This document shows positions 5,886 to 12,634 of a stretch of DNA of 64,000 bases, in pieces. Numbering within the stretch: position 1 is the first letter of the stretch; every line of letters starts with the position of its first letter. The stretch comes from Streptomyces venezuelae (GTDB lineage: Bacteria > Actinomycetota > Actinomycetes > Streptomycetales > Streptomycetaceae). The translations under genes and the position numbers were made by a program. Below the pieces are notes generated by a model, which did not search any database, was not told the origin of the DNA, and saw only the letters and a list, made by a program, of their open reading frames with translations. The stretch covers positions 7,682,501 to 7,746,500 of the forward strand of contig NZ_CP029194.1 of assembly GCF_008642375.1 (NCBI RefSeq), written 5' to 3'.

Positions 5886-8189
5886 TCAGGACACGAGTCC
5901 CTGTCCCTCCAGCTCGGTCAGCCGTACCGTGCACAGCCCCCCACGCTCCGCCTTCACCTCCGTCACCTTCAACTGGGTCCCCGGCGCGAGGAGGTACTCC
6001 TCCTCGCCCGTGAACGCGGAGAACCGCCGGATTCCCACCGCACGCGCCGGCGTCACCTCGAACAGGGTCCGCCGGCCGCGGCTGCCGAGGAACGCCCGGG
6101 CCACGCTCAACTCGGACGTGCACGACGACACCCCCCACCAGGTCACCGTCCGTCCCAGCGGGTACTGCGACCGCAGGTCCAGCGCCACACCGCGCCACAA
6201 CGGCTCCGTCCGCGCCGGCAACCCGGCCACCGCCGAGAACAGCAGGCGCAGGTACGGCAGATACGGCACCAGCCGCTCCCGGTCCGGGGAGCGCAGCACG
6301 GCGTTGATCTCGCGGTAGAAGGCCGACTCGCACGTGTACAGGTACAGCGCCGAGATCGCGTCGGCGGACAGCCCCTCCACGGACGGTCCGGCCGCCCCTT
6401 CCGCCGCCCCGGCGACCTCGGCGACCTTGGCCTCCGCGAACCGGCTCGACCGCTCGATGTGCCGGTCCAGGTTGGCAAGGACCCGCGACACCGGCTCGAC
6501 GGCCTTGCGGAAGTCCATCACCGGAGTGTCGAACACCCCGGTGATCGGCGGCAGGACGAGCCCCTCGTCCTTGACGCTCGTGAGCCGCTCCAGATAGAGC
6601 TGGTGCAGCTCCATCGTCGACGCGATGAAGGCGCCCATCCGCTCCGAGACACCGCCGCCGGCCGCACCGCCCGCACCGCCCGCGTCCTGGTCCCAGCCCT
6701 TGCGCGGCAACCAGTCGACCGGCTCCGCACCCACCGCCGCCAGGGCGTCGTTCACCCGGGCGAAGTGGTCGCCCTCGCAGAAGATGTCACCCTGGGCCGC
6801 CGGGTTCGCGTGGTCCAGGTGCCGGACCTCGACCCCCGGATACTTCTTCTCCAGCCGCTGGACGACCCTCTTCAGACTGCGGGCATGGGCACCCCACCAG
6901 GCGAACACCACACCGCGGTCCTCCTCCGGGCCGTTCTGCTTCGCCCGGAGGATCTCCTCGACGATCTGCTCGGCCACGGGCCGCCAGAACGCCGTGTGCC
7001 GGTCGGTCGGCACCGCCCCGTCCGCGCTCGCCGTCAGGGACGCGTTCAGCAGGAGCACGCCCTGCGTGAGCATCGCCTGGAACCACTCCGGCGGCTGGAC
7101 CGTGTCCTCCTTCTTCAGCAGGGCCCGGACGTCGGCGATCGGCGTCTTCTTGGCGATGCCGTACTTCCACATCGCGGCCGCCTTGATGAGGCAGCGCATG
7201 CTGACCACCCGGCCGAACTGGCTGTCCTTCCAGTCGCCGAAGGTGTTGTCGAACATCGCGATGCCGGTCGCGCTCTCCGGCCGTGGATAGGGGTTCTGCC
7301 CGAAGGCGACGACCTTCCACTTCTGCGGCGGATGCGGCTTCAGCGCCTGGAACGTGAGCTCACGTACCGGAACGACCTCCGGACTCCGCTTCGGACCGAT
7401 GAAGCCGGCGGCTCCGTGCTGCGCCTCGATCACCGGACCCAGCAACGGCAGCCACGGCTCCCCGCCGCCGGCGAACAGCTCGGTCAGCCCCAACGGGTCC
7501 CCGGCGGAGACACCCGCCGCCGCGGACACCGCCCCGCCCGCGGCCGGAACGTTGATCCGTACCCGCTGCGCCGGCCCCGCGCCCTCGATGTCGTCGAGCT
7601 GCCCGAGCACGGCCGCCCGCAACTCGTCGTAGTCCGCGAACCCGTGGTCGTGGAACAGGGTGTGGCCCGTCCACATCAGATTGGCGCACACCGTCGCGGG
7701 CACCCGCCCCGTCCGCGCGCCCAGCCCGACGAGCGCCACGGACCGGATGCTGCCGGGCTTCGCCCGGTTCTGCAGGTGCACCGCCTGGAACGCGGCCGCG
7801 CACGCCAGTGCCACGTTCATGGTGGCGCTGACGTTCTGCGAGGACTCCCGCATGGTCGGCGTCGAGATCAGATACCGCGGCACGGCAGCCCCCGACGGGA
7901 CGCACACCGCGCTCCCCACCGGCAGACTCCCGCCGAACCGCTCGCGGATCGCCCGCTGCACCCGCACCTGGATCCCGGCGCCGAGACGGCGCTTCACGAG
8001 CGCGTCGACGCCGCCGTCCATCCGGCCCCGCGCGTTGGTCGGGGAGACCCAGGCGTCGACATCCACGTCGAGGAGGGAGCCCTGCCGGATCTCGACCTCG
8101 GGCGTGTCCGCGAAGGCGGAGCGCCAGGCCGCCACCACCTCGTCGTTGACATCGACCAGAACGACCTTCAACGTGCGTTCGGCACCCAC
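5886..8189 (-). CDS. Macrodomain - UDG-like - ADP-ribosyltransferase fusion protein
   Basis: 767-residue three-domain protein. Residues 1-205 form a macrodomain (ADP-ribose binding or hydrolysis) with VSPTNARGRMDGGVD as the ligand loop and ALVGLGARTGRVP as the second loop. Residues about 285-500 resemble family 1 uracil-DNA glycosylase: FGQNPYP at 297-302 (family motif GQDPYH, here Asp to Asn), GVLLLNASLTA at 377-387, VFAWWGAHARSLK, and DHANPAA near 459-465 in place of HPSPLS. Residues about 600-767 resemble an R-S-E ADP-ribosyltransferase: WRGV (Arg666), VSSCTSELSVARAFL, and FTGEEEYLLAPGT with the ExE at 729-731. The GTG at 8189 follows AAAGGTGG; a longer frame to 8384 would overlap the next gene and lacks homology. 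It is probably cytosolic, acting on DNA or protein ADP-ribosylation. The biological role is unknown. Confidence 0.8.
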   Translation of the reverse strand: MGAERTLKVVLVDVNDEVVAAWRSAFADTPEVEIRQGSLLDVDVDAWVSPTNARGRMDGGVDALVKRRLGAGIQVRVQRAIRERFGGSLPVGSAVCVPSGAAVPRYLISTPTMRESSQNVSATMNVALACAAAFQAVHLQNRAKPGSIRSVALVGLGARTGRVPATVCANLMWTGHTLFHDHGFADYDELRAAVLGQLDDIEGAGPAQRVRINVPAAGGAVSAAAGVSAGDPLGLTELFAGGGEPWLPLLGPVIEAQHGAAGFIGPKRSPEVVPVRELTFQALKPHPPQKWKVVAFGQNPYPRPESATGIAMFDNTFGDWKDSQFGRVVSMRCLIKAAAMWKYGIAKKTPIADVRALLKKEDTVQPPEWFQAMLTQGVLLLNASLTASADGAVPTDRHTAFWRPVAEQIVEEILRAKQNGPEEDRGVVFAWWGAHARSLKRVVQRLEKKYPGVEVRHLDHANPAAQGDIFCEGDHFARVNDALAAVGAEPVDWLPRKGWDQDAGGAGGAAGGGVSERMGAFIASTMELHQLYLERLTSVKDEGLVLPPITGVFDTPVMDFRKAVEPVSRVLANLDRHIERSSRFAEAKVAEVAGAAEGAAGPSVEGLSADAISALYLYTCESAFYREINAVLRSPDRERLVPYLPYLRLLFSAVAGLPARTEPLWRGVALDLRSQYPLGRTVTWWGVSSCTSELSVARAFLGSRGRRTLFEVTPARAVGIRRFSAFTGEEEYLLAPGTQLKVTEVKAERGGLCTVRLTELEGQGLVS

Positions 8190-8267
8190 GAATCCACCTT
8201 TCTCGCACACGCTCTCGAACGTCTCCGAAGCTACAACCGCCCACTGACAACGCCGACGAACAGCGGC

Positions 8268-8303
8268 GAGGGGACCCGTCGTCGCCCGACGCCGGGTCCC
8301 CTC
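8268..8303 (-). terminator. Terminator after the sigma-factor operon
   Basis: Perfect 11-bp stem (8268-8278 with 8293-8303) and 14-nt loop, 30 bp downstream of the stop of the 111-residue membrane protein on the minus strand. It separates that operon from the macrodomain fusion gene. Confidence 0.7.
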
Positions 8304-8332
8304 CTTGCCCGCCTGTTCGCCTGATTCGCCGC

Positions 8333-8668
8333 CTACTTCGCCGCCGGCTGCGCCTTCGCGATGGTGCAGACCCCGTCCTCGCACTGACGCTCCAGACGGC
8401 CGCGCGAGACGGTCTGAGCCAGGCCCACGAGCCAGCAGGTGGGGCAGCCGCGGAAGGCGATCAGAGCCAGCGGGGCCGCCAGCAGGGTGGCCGGGCCGGC
8501 GACCGGCACCAGGGCGATCGAGCCGATGATCAGCCCGAAACCGACGGCGCCGCGCGCCAGATGGCGCGGGACGGACGTGCTGGCGAAGTTCCTCCCGGGA
8601 GGGGCGGAGTGCGTGGTGCGCGCGGGCCGCGCGGGATCCACCGGCTTCACGGCGTTCAGTGTCTTCAC
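8333..8668 (-). CDS. Small membrane protein downstream of a sigma factor
   Basis: 111 residues with two adjoining hydrophobic segments (GAVGFGLIIGSIALVPVAG and ATLLAAPLALIAF, about residues 40-73), then a Cys-rich tail: RGCPTCWLVGL and RLERQCEDGVCTI. The layout resembles DUF2892/YgaP-type small inner-membrane proteins with a CxxC-like pair, but the family is not certain. Its start overlaps the sigma-factor stop by 4 bp, so it is co-translated. It could be an anti-sigma or redox-sensing partner; this rests on position and the cysteines only. Confidence 0.7.
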   Translation of the reverse strand: MKTLNAVKPVDPARPARTTHSAPPGRNFASTSVPRHLARGAVGFGLIIGSIALVPVAGPATLLAAPLALIAFRGCPTCWLVGLAQTVSRGRLERQCEDGVCTIAKAQPAAK

Positions 8669-9264
8669 GGTCGTGGGTCTCCTCCCACTGGTGGGTCGAC
8701 GGCGGGACCGGCCGCCCGGCCGGTCGTCGCCAGGGAGTGGCGCAGGGTCGTGCGGGCCCTGTGCAGGCGTGACTTCATCGCGGCCCCGCTCAGGCCGAGC
8801 GCGTCGGCGACGGTCCTGCCGGGCAGGCCCTGGATGTCCCGCATGATCAGGACCTGCCGCTGGTCACGGGGGAGGGCGCCGACCGCGGCGGCGATCCGCT
8901 CCACCTCCAGCCTGTGCAGCACCGACTCCTCGGCGGACGGCCCCTCGGGTGCCTCCGGTTCGCCCTGTGCCCCTTCGCGCCGCGCGGCGAGCAGCCGTAC
9001 CTGCCGGAGGCATTCGTTCCGGACGATCCGGAACATCCAGGACGCGAGCGCGCCCGTCGCCCGCAGGGTGCCGATCTTCCGGTAGAGGATGATCAGCGCC
9101 TCCTGCGCGGCGTCCTCCGCGTCCTGCGGGGAGGCGCAGAGCGACAGGGCGAACTTGCGCACGTGCGGTTGCGACTGCACGACGACGGTGGTGAGCGAGG
9201 TGACGTCGCCGTCCTGGGCGGCCTTGATCAGCCGCTCGTCCGGCCAGGTGAAGCGTCGGTTCAT
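8665..9264 (-). CDS. ECF-type RNA polymerase sigma factor
   Basis: 199 residues. Region 2 (about 25-95) holds the core-binding and -10 recognition part, with SPQDAEDAAQEALIILYRKI and WMFRIVRNECLRQ. Region 4 (about 130-180) holds LPRDQRQVLIMRDIQGL and the helix-turn-helix TVADALGLSGAAMKSRLHRAR. A Pro/Glu-rich linker joins them. It has no C-terminal SnoaL-like extension. It forms an operon with the overlapping membrane protein, and a 29-residue membrane peptide lies upstream. It probably directs a small stress or envelope regulon; the signal is unknown. Confidence 0.88.
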   Translation of the reverse strand: MNRRFTWPDERLIKAAQDGDVTSLTTVVVQSQPHVRKFALSLCASPQDAEDAAQEALIILYRKIGTLRATGALASWMFRIVRNECLRQVRLLAARREGAQGEPEAPEGPSAEESVLHRLEVERIAAAVGALPRDQRQVLIMRDIQGLPGRTVADALGLSGAAMKSRLHRARTTLRHSLATTGRAAGPAVDPPVGGDPRP

Positions 9265-9313
9265 GTCCTACTCATAACTCATGCTCGGTGGACGGCCCGT
9301 GGTGCGGGGCCGG

Positions 9314-9403
9314 TCAGCCCCGGCTCCTGTAGCGGCGCGTCAGGTGCCAGCTGCACGCGCCCACGAGCACGACTCCGAGTGCGACGAGTGCGATGACCGT
9401 CAT
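9314..9403 (-). CDS. 29-residue single-span membrane peptide
   Basis: Short gene reading MTVIALVALGVVLVGACSW then a basic tail HLTRRYRSRG. It has one transmembrane segment with a Cys near the membrane face. The site AGGAGGAGACACACC before the ATG at 9403 is near-perfect, which is the main reason to believe the gene. It lies 49 bp upstream of the sigma-factor gene on the same strand and could be cotranscribed. A 7-bp hairpin (9426-9444) lies in its leader. No function is recognised. Confidence 0.6.
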   Translation of the reverse strand: MTVIALVALGVVLVGACSWHLTRRYRSRG

Positions 9404-9607
9404 GGTGTGTCTCCTCCTGGTTCACACCGGCCCGTGCGGCCGGTACACGCACATAGGAGGCGGGGAGGTCCGGAAAGGATTCACCTCTCTTCCGCTCGCT
9501 TCCGCAAGACGGGCGGACCGGCCGCTCCAGGTGTGGTGTTCGGCCAGACTTCCTTCCCTACCAGGTGAGTTGGGAATGTTGCGCGAAGGTCGTCCGTTGT
9601 CGCGGGC

Positions 9608-10690
9608 ATGACTGCGTCCCACAGCGAATTCATCCGTGGCACGGCCCGGGGATCGGCCCCCGTCCCGCTGTCCGTACTCGACCTCGCGGCCGTCGGCGAG
9701 GGCACCACGGCCCGGGAGGCGCTCCAGGCCTCGGCCCGGCTGGCCCGACTCGCCGAGGCCCGCGGCCTGCTCCGGTACTGGGTGGCCGAACACCACTCCA
9801 TGCCGGGCATCTCCAGCAGCAGCCCGGCCGTCGTCCTCGCCCACCTGGCGGCCCAGACCCGTACCCTCCGGCTCGGCTCCGGCGGCGTGATGCTGCCCAA
9901 CCACGCCCCGCTCGTGGTCGCCGAGCAGTTCGGCACCCTGGAGGCGCTCGCGCCGGGGCGCATCGACCTCGGCCTCGGCCGTGCGCCCGGCACCGACGGC
10001 GCCACCGCGGCGGCGCTGCGGCGGGCCGGCGGCGCGGAGACCGACGACTTCCCGGCCGAGGTGGCCGAGCTCATCCGCTTCCTCCGCGACGACTTCCCCG
10101 ACGGTCACCCCTACCGACGCATCCACGCCGTGCCCGGGCCCGTACAGGGCGAGGTGGGGCAGCCGCAGGTGTGGCTGCTCGGCTCCTCGGGCTTCTCCGC
10201 CCGCCTCGCCGGCCGACTGGGCCTGCCGTTCGCCTTCGCCCACCACTTCTCCGCGCGCAACACGCTCCCGGCGCTCGAGCTGTACCGGTCGAGCTTCCGG
10301 CCCTCCGCGACCCTGGCCGAGCCGTACGTCGTGCTCGGCGTCTTCGCCTTCGCCGGGGACGACGCCGAGGAGGCGCGGCGGCAGGCACTCACCGGGGCGC
10401 TCGCCACGGTACGGCTGCGCAGCGGCCGGCCGGGGCTTGTCCCGACACCCGAGGAGGCCGACCGGCACGTCTTCACCGAACAGGAGCGCGCGGTCCTCGG
10501 CACCTGGCTCGACAACGCCCTGTACGGCACGGCCGACGAGGTCAGGGCCGGCCTGGACGAGCTCCAGAAGCGGACCGGCGCGGACGAGCTGATGCTCGCC
10601 ATGAACTCGCACGGCCCCGACTTCCGCGTGCGTTCCTACGAACTCATAGCCGACGCCTACGGGTTGCCGGCCGACGCGGCGACGGACTGA
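9608..10690 (+). CDS. Luciferase-like (LLM class) flavin-dependent oxidoreductase 1
   Basis: 360-residue TIM-barrel protein of the bacterial luciferase superfamily, which uses reduced FMN and oxygen or F420. Typical stretches are SVLDLAAVGEG near residue 20, YWVAEHHSMPGISSSSPAV near 60, LRLGSGGVMLPNHAPLVVAEQFGTL near 90-110 and GRIDLGLGRAPGTD near 120. This matches the MsnO8-type LLM subgroup. The start has only a weak ribosome binding site. It converges with the prephenate dehydrogenase gene over a shared terminator. It lies at the edge of the flavoenzyme cluster, and membership in that pathway is not certain. Confidence 0.85.
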   Translation: MTASHSEFIRGTARGSAPVPLSVLDLAAVGEGTTAREALQASARLARLAEARGLLRYWVAEHHSMPGISSSSPAVVLAHLAAQTRTLRLGSGGVMLPNHAPLVVAEQFGTLEALAPGRIDLGLGRAPGTDGATAAALRRAGGAETDDFPAEVAELIRFLRDDFPDGHPYRRIHAVPGPVQGEVGQPQVWLLGSSGFSARLAGRLGLPFAFAHHFSARNTLPALELYRSSFRPSATLAEPYVVLGVFAFAGDDAEEARRQALTGALATVRLRSGRPGLVPTPEEADRHVFTEQERAVLGTWLDNALYGTADEVRAGLDELQKRTGADELMLAMNSHGPDFRVRSYELIADAYGLPADAATD

Positions 10691-10711
10691 CGCGACGGCG
10701 GGCGGACACGA

Positions 10712-10743
10712 CGACGCCGGGCCGGTGCGGCGGCCCGGCGTCG
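10712..10743. terminator. Bidirectional terminator between convergent genes
   Basis: Perfect 13-bp stem (10712-10724 with 10731-10743) and 6-nt loop in the 61-bp gap between the convergent LLM and prephenate dehydrogenase genes. Confidence 0.75.
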
Positions 10744-10751
10744 CGGTCCGC

Positions 10752-11849
10752 TCAGGACCCCGCCGCCACCGTGACCCGCCAGCCGTCGTCCGCGAGCCGG
10801 CGGCGGACCGCCTCGGCCGTGGGGGCGGGCGCCGCGAGCAGGGCCGAGAGCTCCGTGTCCGCGGCGGACCAGGTCAGACGGATGCCGTCCGCGTCGATGC
10901 CCGAGCCCTCCGCGGCGTCGAGCAGCCGGTCGACCTCACCGGGCCCGCCGTCGAGCGGGACCGCGAGCGTCACCCGCTCCACGGCGGCCCGGCCCCCCGG
11001 CTCGTACACCGCCTCCCAGCCCTCCCGGCCCCGCTCCAACAGGTCCGCGAGCGAGGCCAGGGCCTCCTCCGACTCGGGACCGGACACCTCGAGGGCGTTC
11101 AGCGCGCGGGTCAGCGCCTCCAGGTCCTTGCGCAGGTCGCCGAGGATCTCCGCGATGGCCGGGCCGTTGGACCGGACGATGTCCGTCCACAGCGTCGGAG
11201 CGCCCCCGGCGACGCGGATGACGTCCCGTACCCCCTGCCCTGCCAGGGCGAGGGCCTCCCGGGACGCCCCGCCGAGGCGCGCCGCCATCAGCGTCGCCAC
11301 GAGGTGCGGAGCGTGGGAGACGAGGGCCACCGCCCGGTCGTGCACGCCCGGCTCCATCACCAGGGGCACGGCACCGCACAGCGCGACGGCGGCGAGCACC
11401 CGGTTCAGCGTGCCCGATGAGGTCTCGGGGCCGGGGGCCAGGACCCAGGTGCGCCCCTCGAAGAGTCCGGCACGGGCCGCCAGCGGGCCGGACCGCTCGC
11501 TTCCCGCCATGGGATGGCCGCCCACATAGCTCGGACGGTGCACCCCCGTGTGCGAGACGGCCAGCGCCGTCGCCGACTTGACGCTCGCCACATCGGTGTA
11601 CGCGTGGGCGAGGCCACGGCGCTGCTGGTCCGCGAGGACCTGCGCCACCCGCGTCGGCGGTACGGCGACGACGGCCAGGTCGACCGGTTCGGGAGGCGGG
11701 CCGAAGACGCCGGCGCCGCGCGCCGCGGCCACCCGCGCCGCCGACTCGTCGGCGTCGAGCAGATGGACGTGGACGCCGCGGCGGGTCAGCGCGAGTCCCA
11801 CGGACGTGCCGATCAGCCCGGTCCCCACCACTGCCGCAGTGCGAATCAC
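10752..11849 (-). CDS. tyrA: Prephenate dehydrogenase
   Basis: 365-residue NAD(P)-dependent enzyme that oxidatively decarboxylates prephenate to 4-hydroxyphenylpyruvate, the tyrosine precursor. The N-terminus is a Rossmann fold with VVGTGLIGTSVGLALTRRG. GGHPMAGSERSGP near residue 115 carries the family's catalytic His region, and VSHAPHLVATLMAARL near 180 is also conserved. The GTG at 11849 follows GAGGGGGAACA. It is not next to aroH or cmk, as the usual housekeeping copy is, but is divergent from a flavoenzyme operon. It may be a second copy that raises tyrosine or 4-hydroxyphenylpyruvate supply for that pathway. Confidence 0.9.
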   Translation of the reverse strand: MIRTAAVVGTGLIGTSVGLALTRRGVHVHLLDADESAARVAAARGAGVFGPPPEPVDLAVVAVPPTRVAQVLADQQRRGLAHAYTDVASVKSATALAVSHTGVHRPSYVGGHPMAGSERSGPLAARAGLFEGRTWVLAPGPETSSGTLNRVLAAVALCGAVPLVMEPGVHDRAVALVSHAPHLVATLMAARLGGASREALALAGQGVRDVIRVAGGAPTLWTDIVRSNGPAIAEILGDLRKDLEALTRALNALEVSGPESEEALASLADLLERGREGWEAVYEPGGRAAVERVTLAVPLDGGPGEVDRLLDAAEGSGIDADGIRLTWSAADTELSALLAAPAPTAEAVRRRLADDGWRVTVAAGS

Positions 11850-11951
11850 TGTTCCCCCTCATGGCCGGATTCTCCGTCGCAGTCTGACCGCAACCGGGTG
11901 CCCGGTTCTCGGCCGACCGCGCACGGCAAGTACCGCATCAGCGCACTTCGG

Positions 11952-11965
11952 GCGTTCGCGAACGC
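11952..11965. promoter_or_regulatory. 14-bp palindrome in the tyrA / flavoenzyme operon divergent promoter
   Basis: GCGTTCGCGAACGC is a perfect palindrome in the 210-bp gap between tyrA and the first flavin reductase. It is a candidate operator that could control both directions. No regulator in the window is tied to it by sequence. A CATAAC at 12011 may be a -10 element for the rightward operon. Confidence 0.4.
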
Positions 11966-12059
11966 GACAGAGCGCATGCGCGGGGACAGCACCGTCGCCC
12001 GGCGGCGACCCATAACTTGCTGTCGCCAAGGGGCCGTCAGCGAACGAAGGAGGAACACC

Positions 12060-12560
12060 GTGGAACTCGATCTGCGCACGGTGATGCGGCACTTCGCCAC
12101 CGGCGTCGGGGTGGTGAGCACCTGGACCGAGACCCCCGGCGTCCCGGACGGGCGTCGCCACGACGCCATCACGGTCAACTCGCTCGTCCCCGTCTCCTTC
12201 GAGCCCCCGCTCGTGTCGCTCTCCCTGCGCCACGGGTCGGCCTTCCTCACCGACCTCCTCGCCTCCGGCCGGTGGGGCGTGTCGATCCTGGCCGCGGACG
12301 GCGCGGAGACCGCCCGCCGTCTGGCCGGTTCACGGGAGAGCCGGACGGAGGCGCTGGCCGCCCTGCCCGCCGTCCCGGGGCCGCACACCGGTGCCCTCCT
12401 CTTCGACGGGCCCGGCTGGTTGGAGTGCGCGCTCGCCGACTCGTTCACCGTCGGCGACCACCTCATGGTGATCGGCACCGTGCTGGCCACCGGGGTGCGC
12501 GCACCGCAGGACCCCCTGGTGTTCCTGCACGGGGCGCTCACCCCGGCCACCGGCCTGTGA
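12060..12560 (+). CDS. Flavin reductase 1 (HpaC/StyB-type)
   Basis: 166-residue FMN-binding split-barrel protein that reduces free flavin with NAD(P)H for partner monooxygenases. Family stretches are MRHFATGVGVVST near the N-terminus, DAITVNSLVPVSFEPPLVSLSL, WGVSILAADGAE, and GDHLMVIGTVL near the C-terminus. The GTG at 12060 sits 6 nt after AAGGAGG. It is the first gene of a rightward operon with oxygenases that need reduced flavin. A second, clearly paralogous reductase lies five genes on. Confidence 0.88.
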   Translation: MELDLRTVMRHFATGVGVVSTWTETPGVPDGRRHDAITVNSLVPVSFEPPLVSLSLRHGSAFLTDLLASGRWGVSILAADGAETARRLAGSRESRTEALAALPAVPGPHTGALLFDGPGWLECALADSFTVGDHLMVIGTVLATGVRAPQDPLVFLHGALTPATGL

Positions 12561-12574
12561 TCCGGCCCCGGCCC

Positions 12575-12628
12575 ACCAGAGGGACCAGGGAGACCAGAGG
12601 GACCAGGGAGATCAGAGAGACCAGGGAG
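12575..12628. repeat. Six 9-bp tandem repeats forming serial Shine-Dalgarno-like sites
   Basis: Six consecutive 9-bp units of the type ACCAGRGRG (12575, 12584, 12593, 12602, 12611, 12620) run up to the ATG at 12635. Each unit contains a GGGAG, GAGGG or GAGAG core, so the leader holds several overlapping ribosome-binding-like sequences. It lies outside any coding frame. Confidence 0.8.
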
Positions 12629-12634
12629 ACCACC

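Noticed and set aside
3720..8324. Plus-strand open frame of about 1,530 codons opposite LanL and the macrodomain fusion
   Set aside because: Runs across two real genes and their gap, no ribosome binding site, and an Arg/Gly/Pro-rich translation without recognisable motifs.
8190..8384. N-terminal extension of the macrodomain fusion to 8384
   Set aside because: The extra 65 residues are low-complexity and overlap the end of the membrane-protein gene and its terminator; the GTG at 8189 has a good ribosome binding site.
12575..12628. CRISPR-like or transposon-end repeat
   Set aside because: Nine-bp direct units without spacers, terminal inverted repeats or a transposase.
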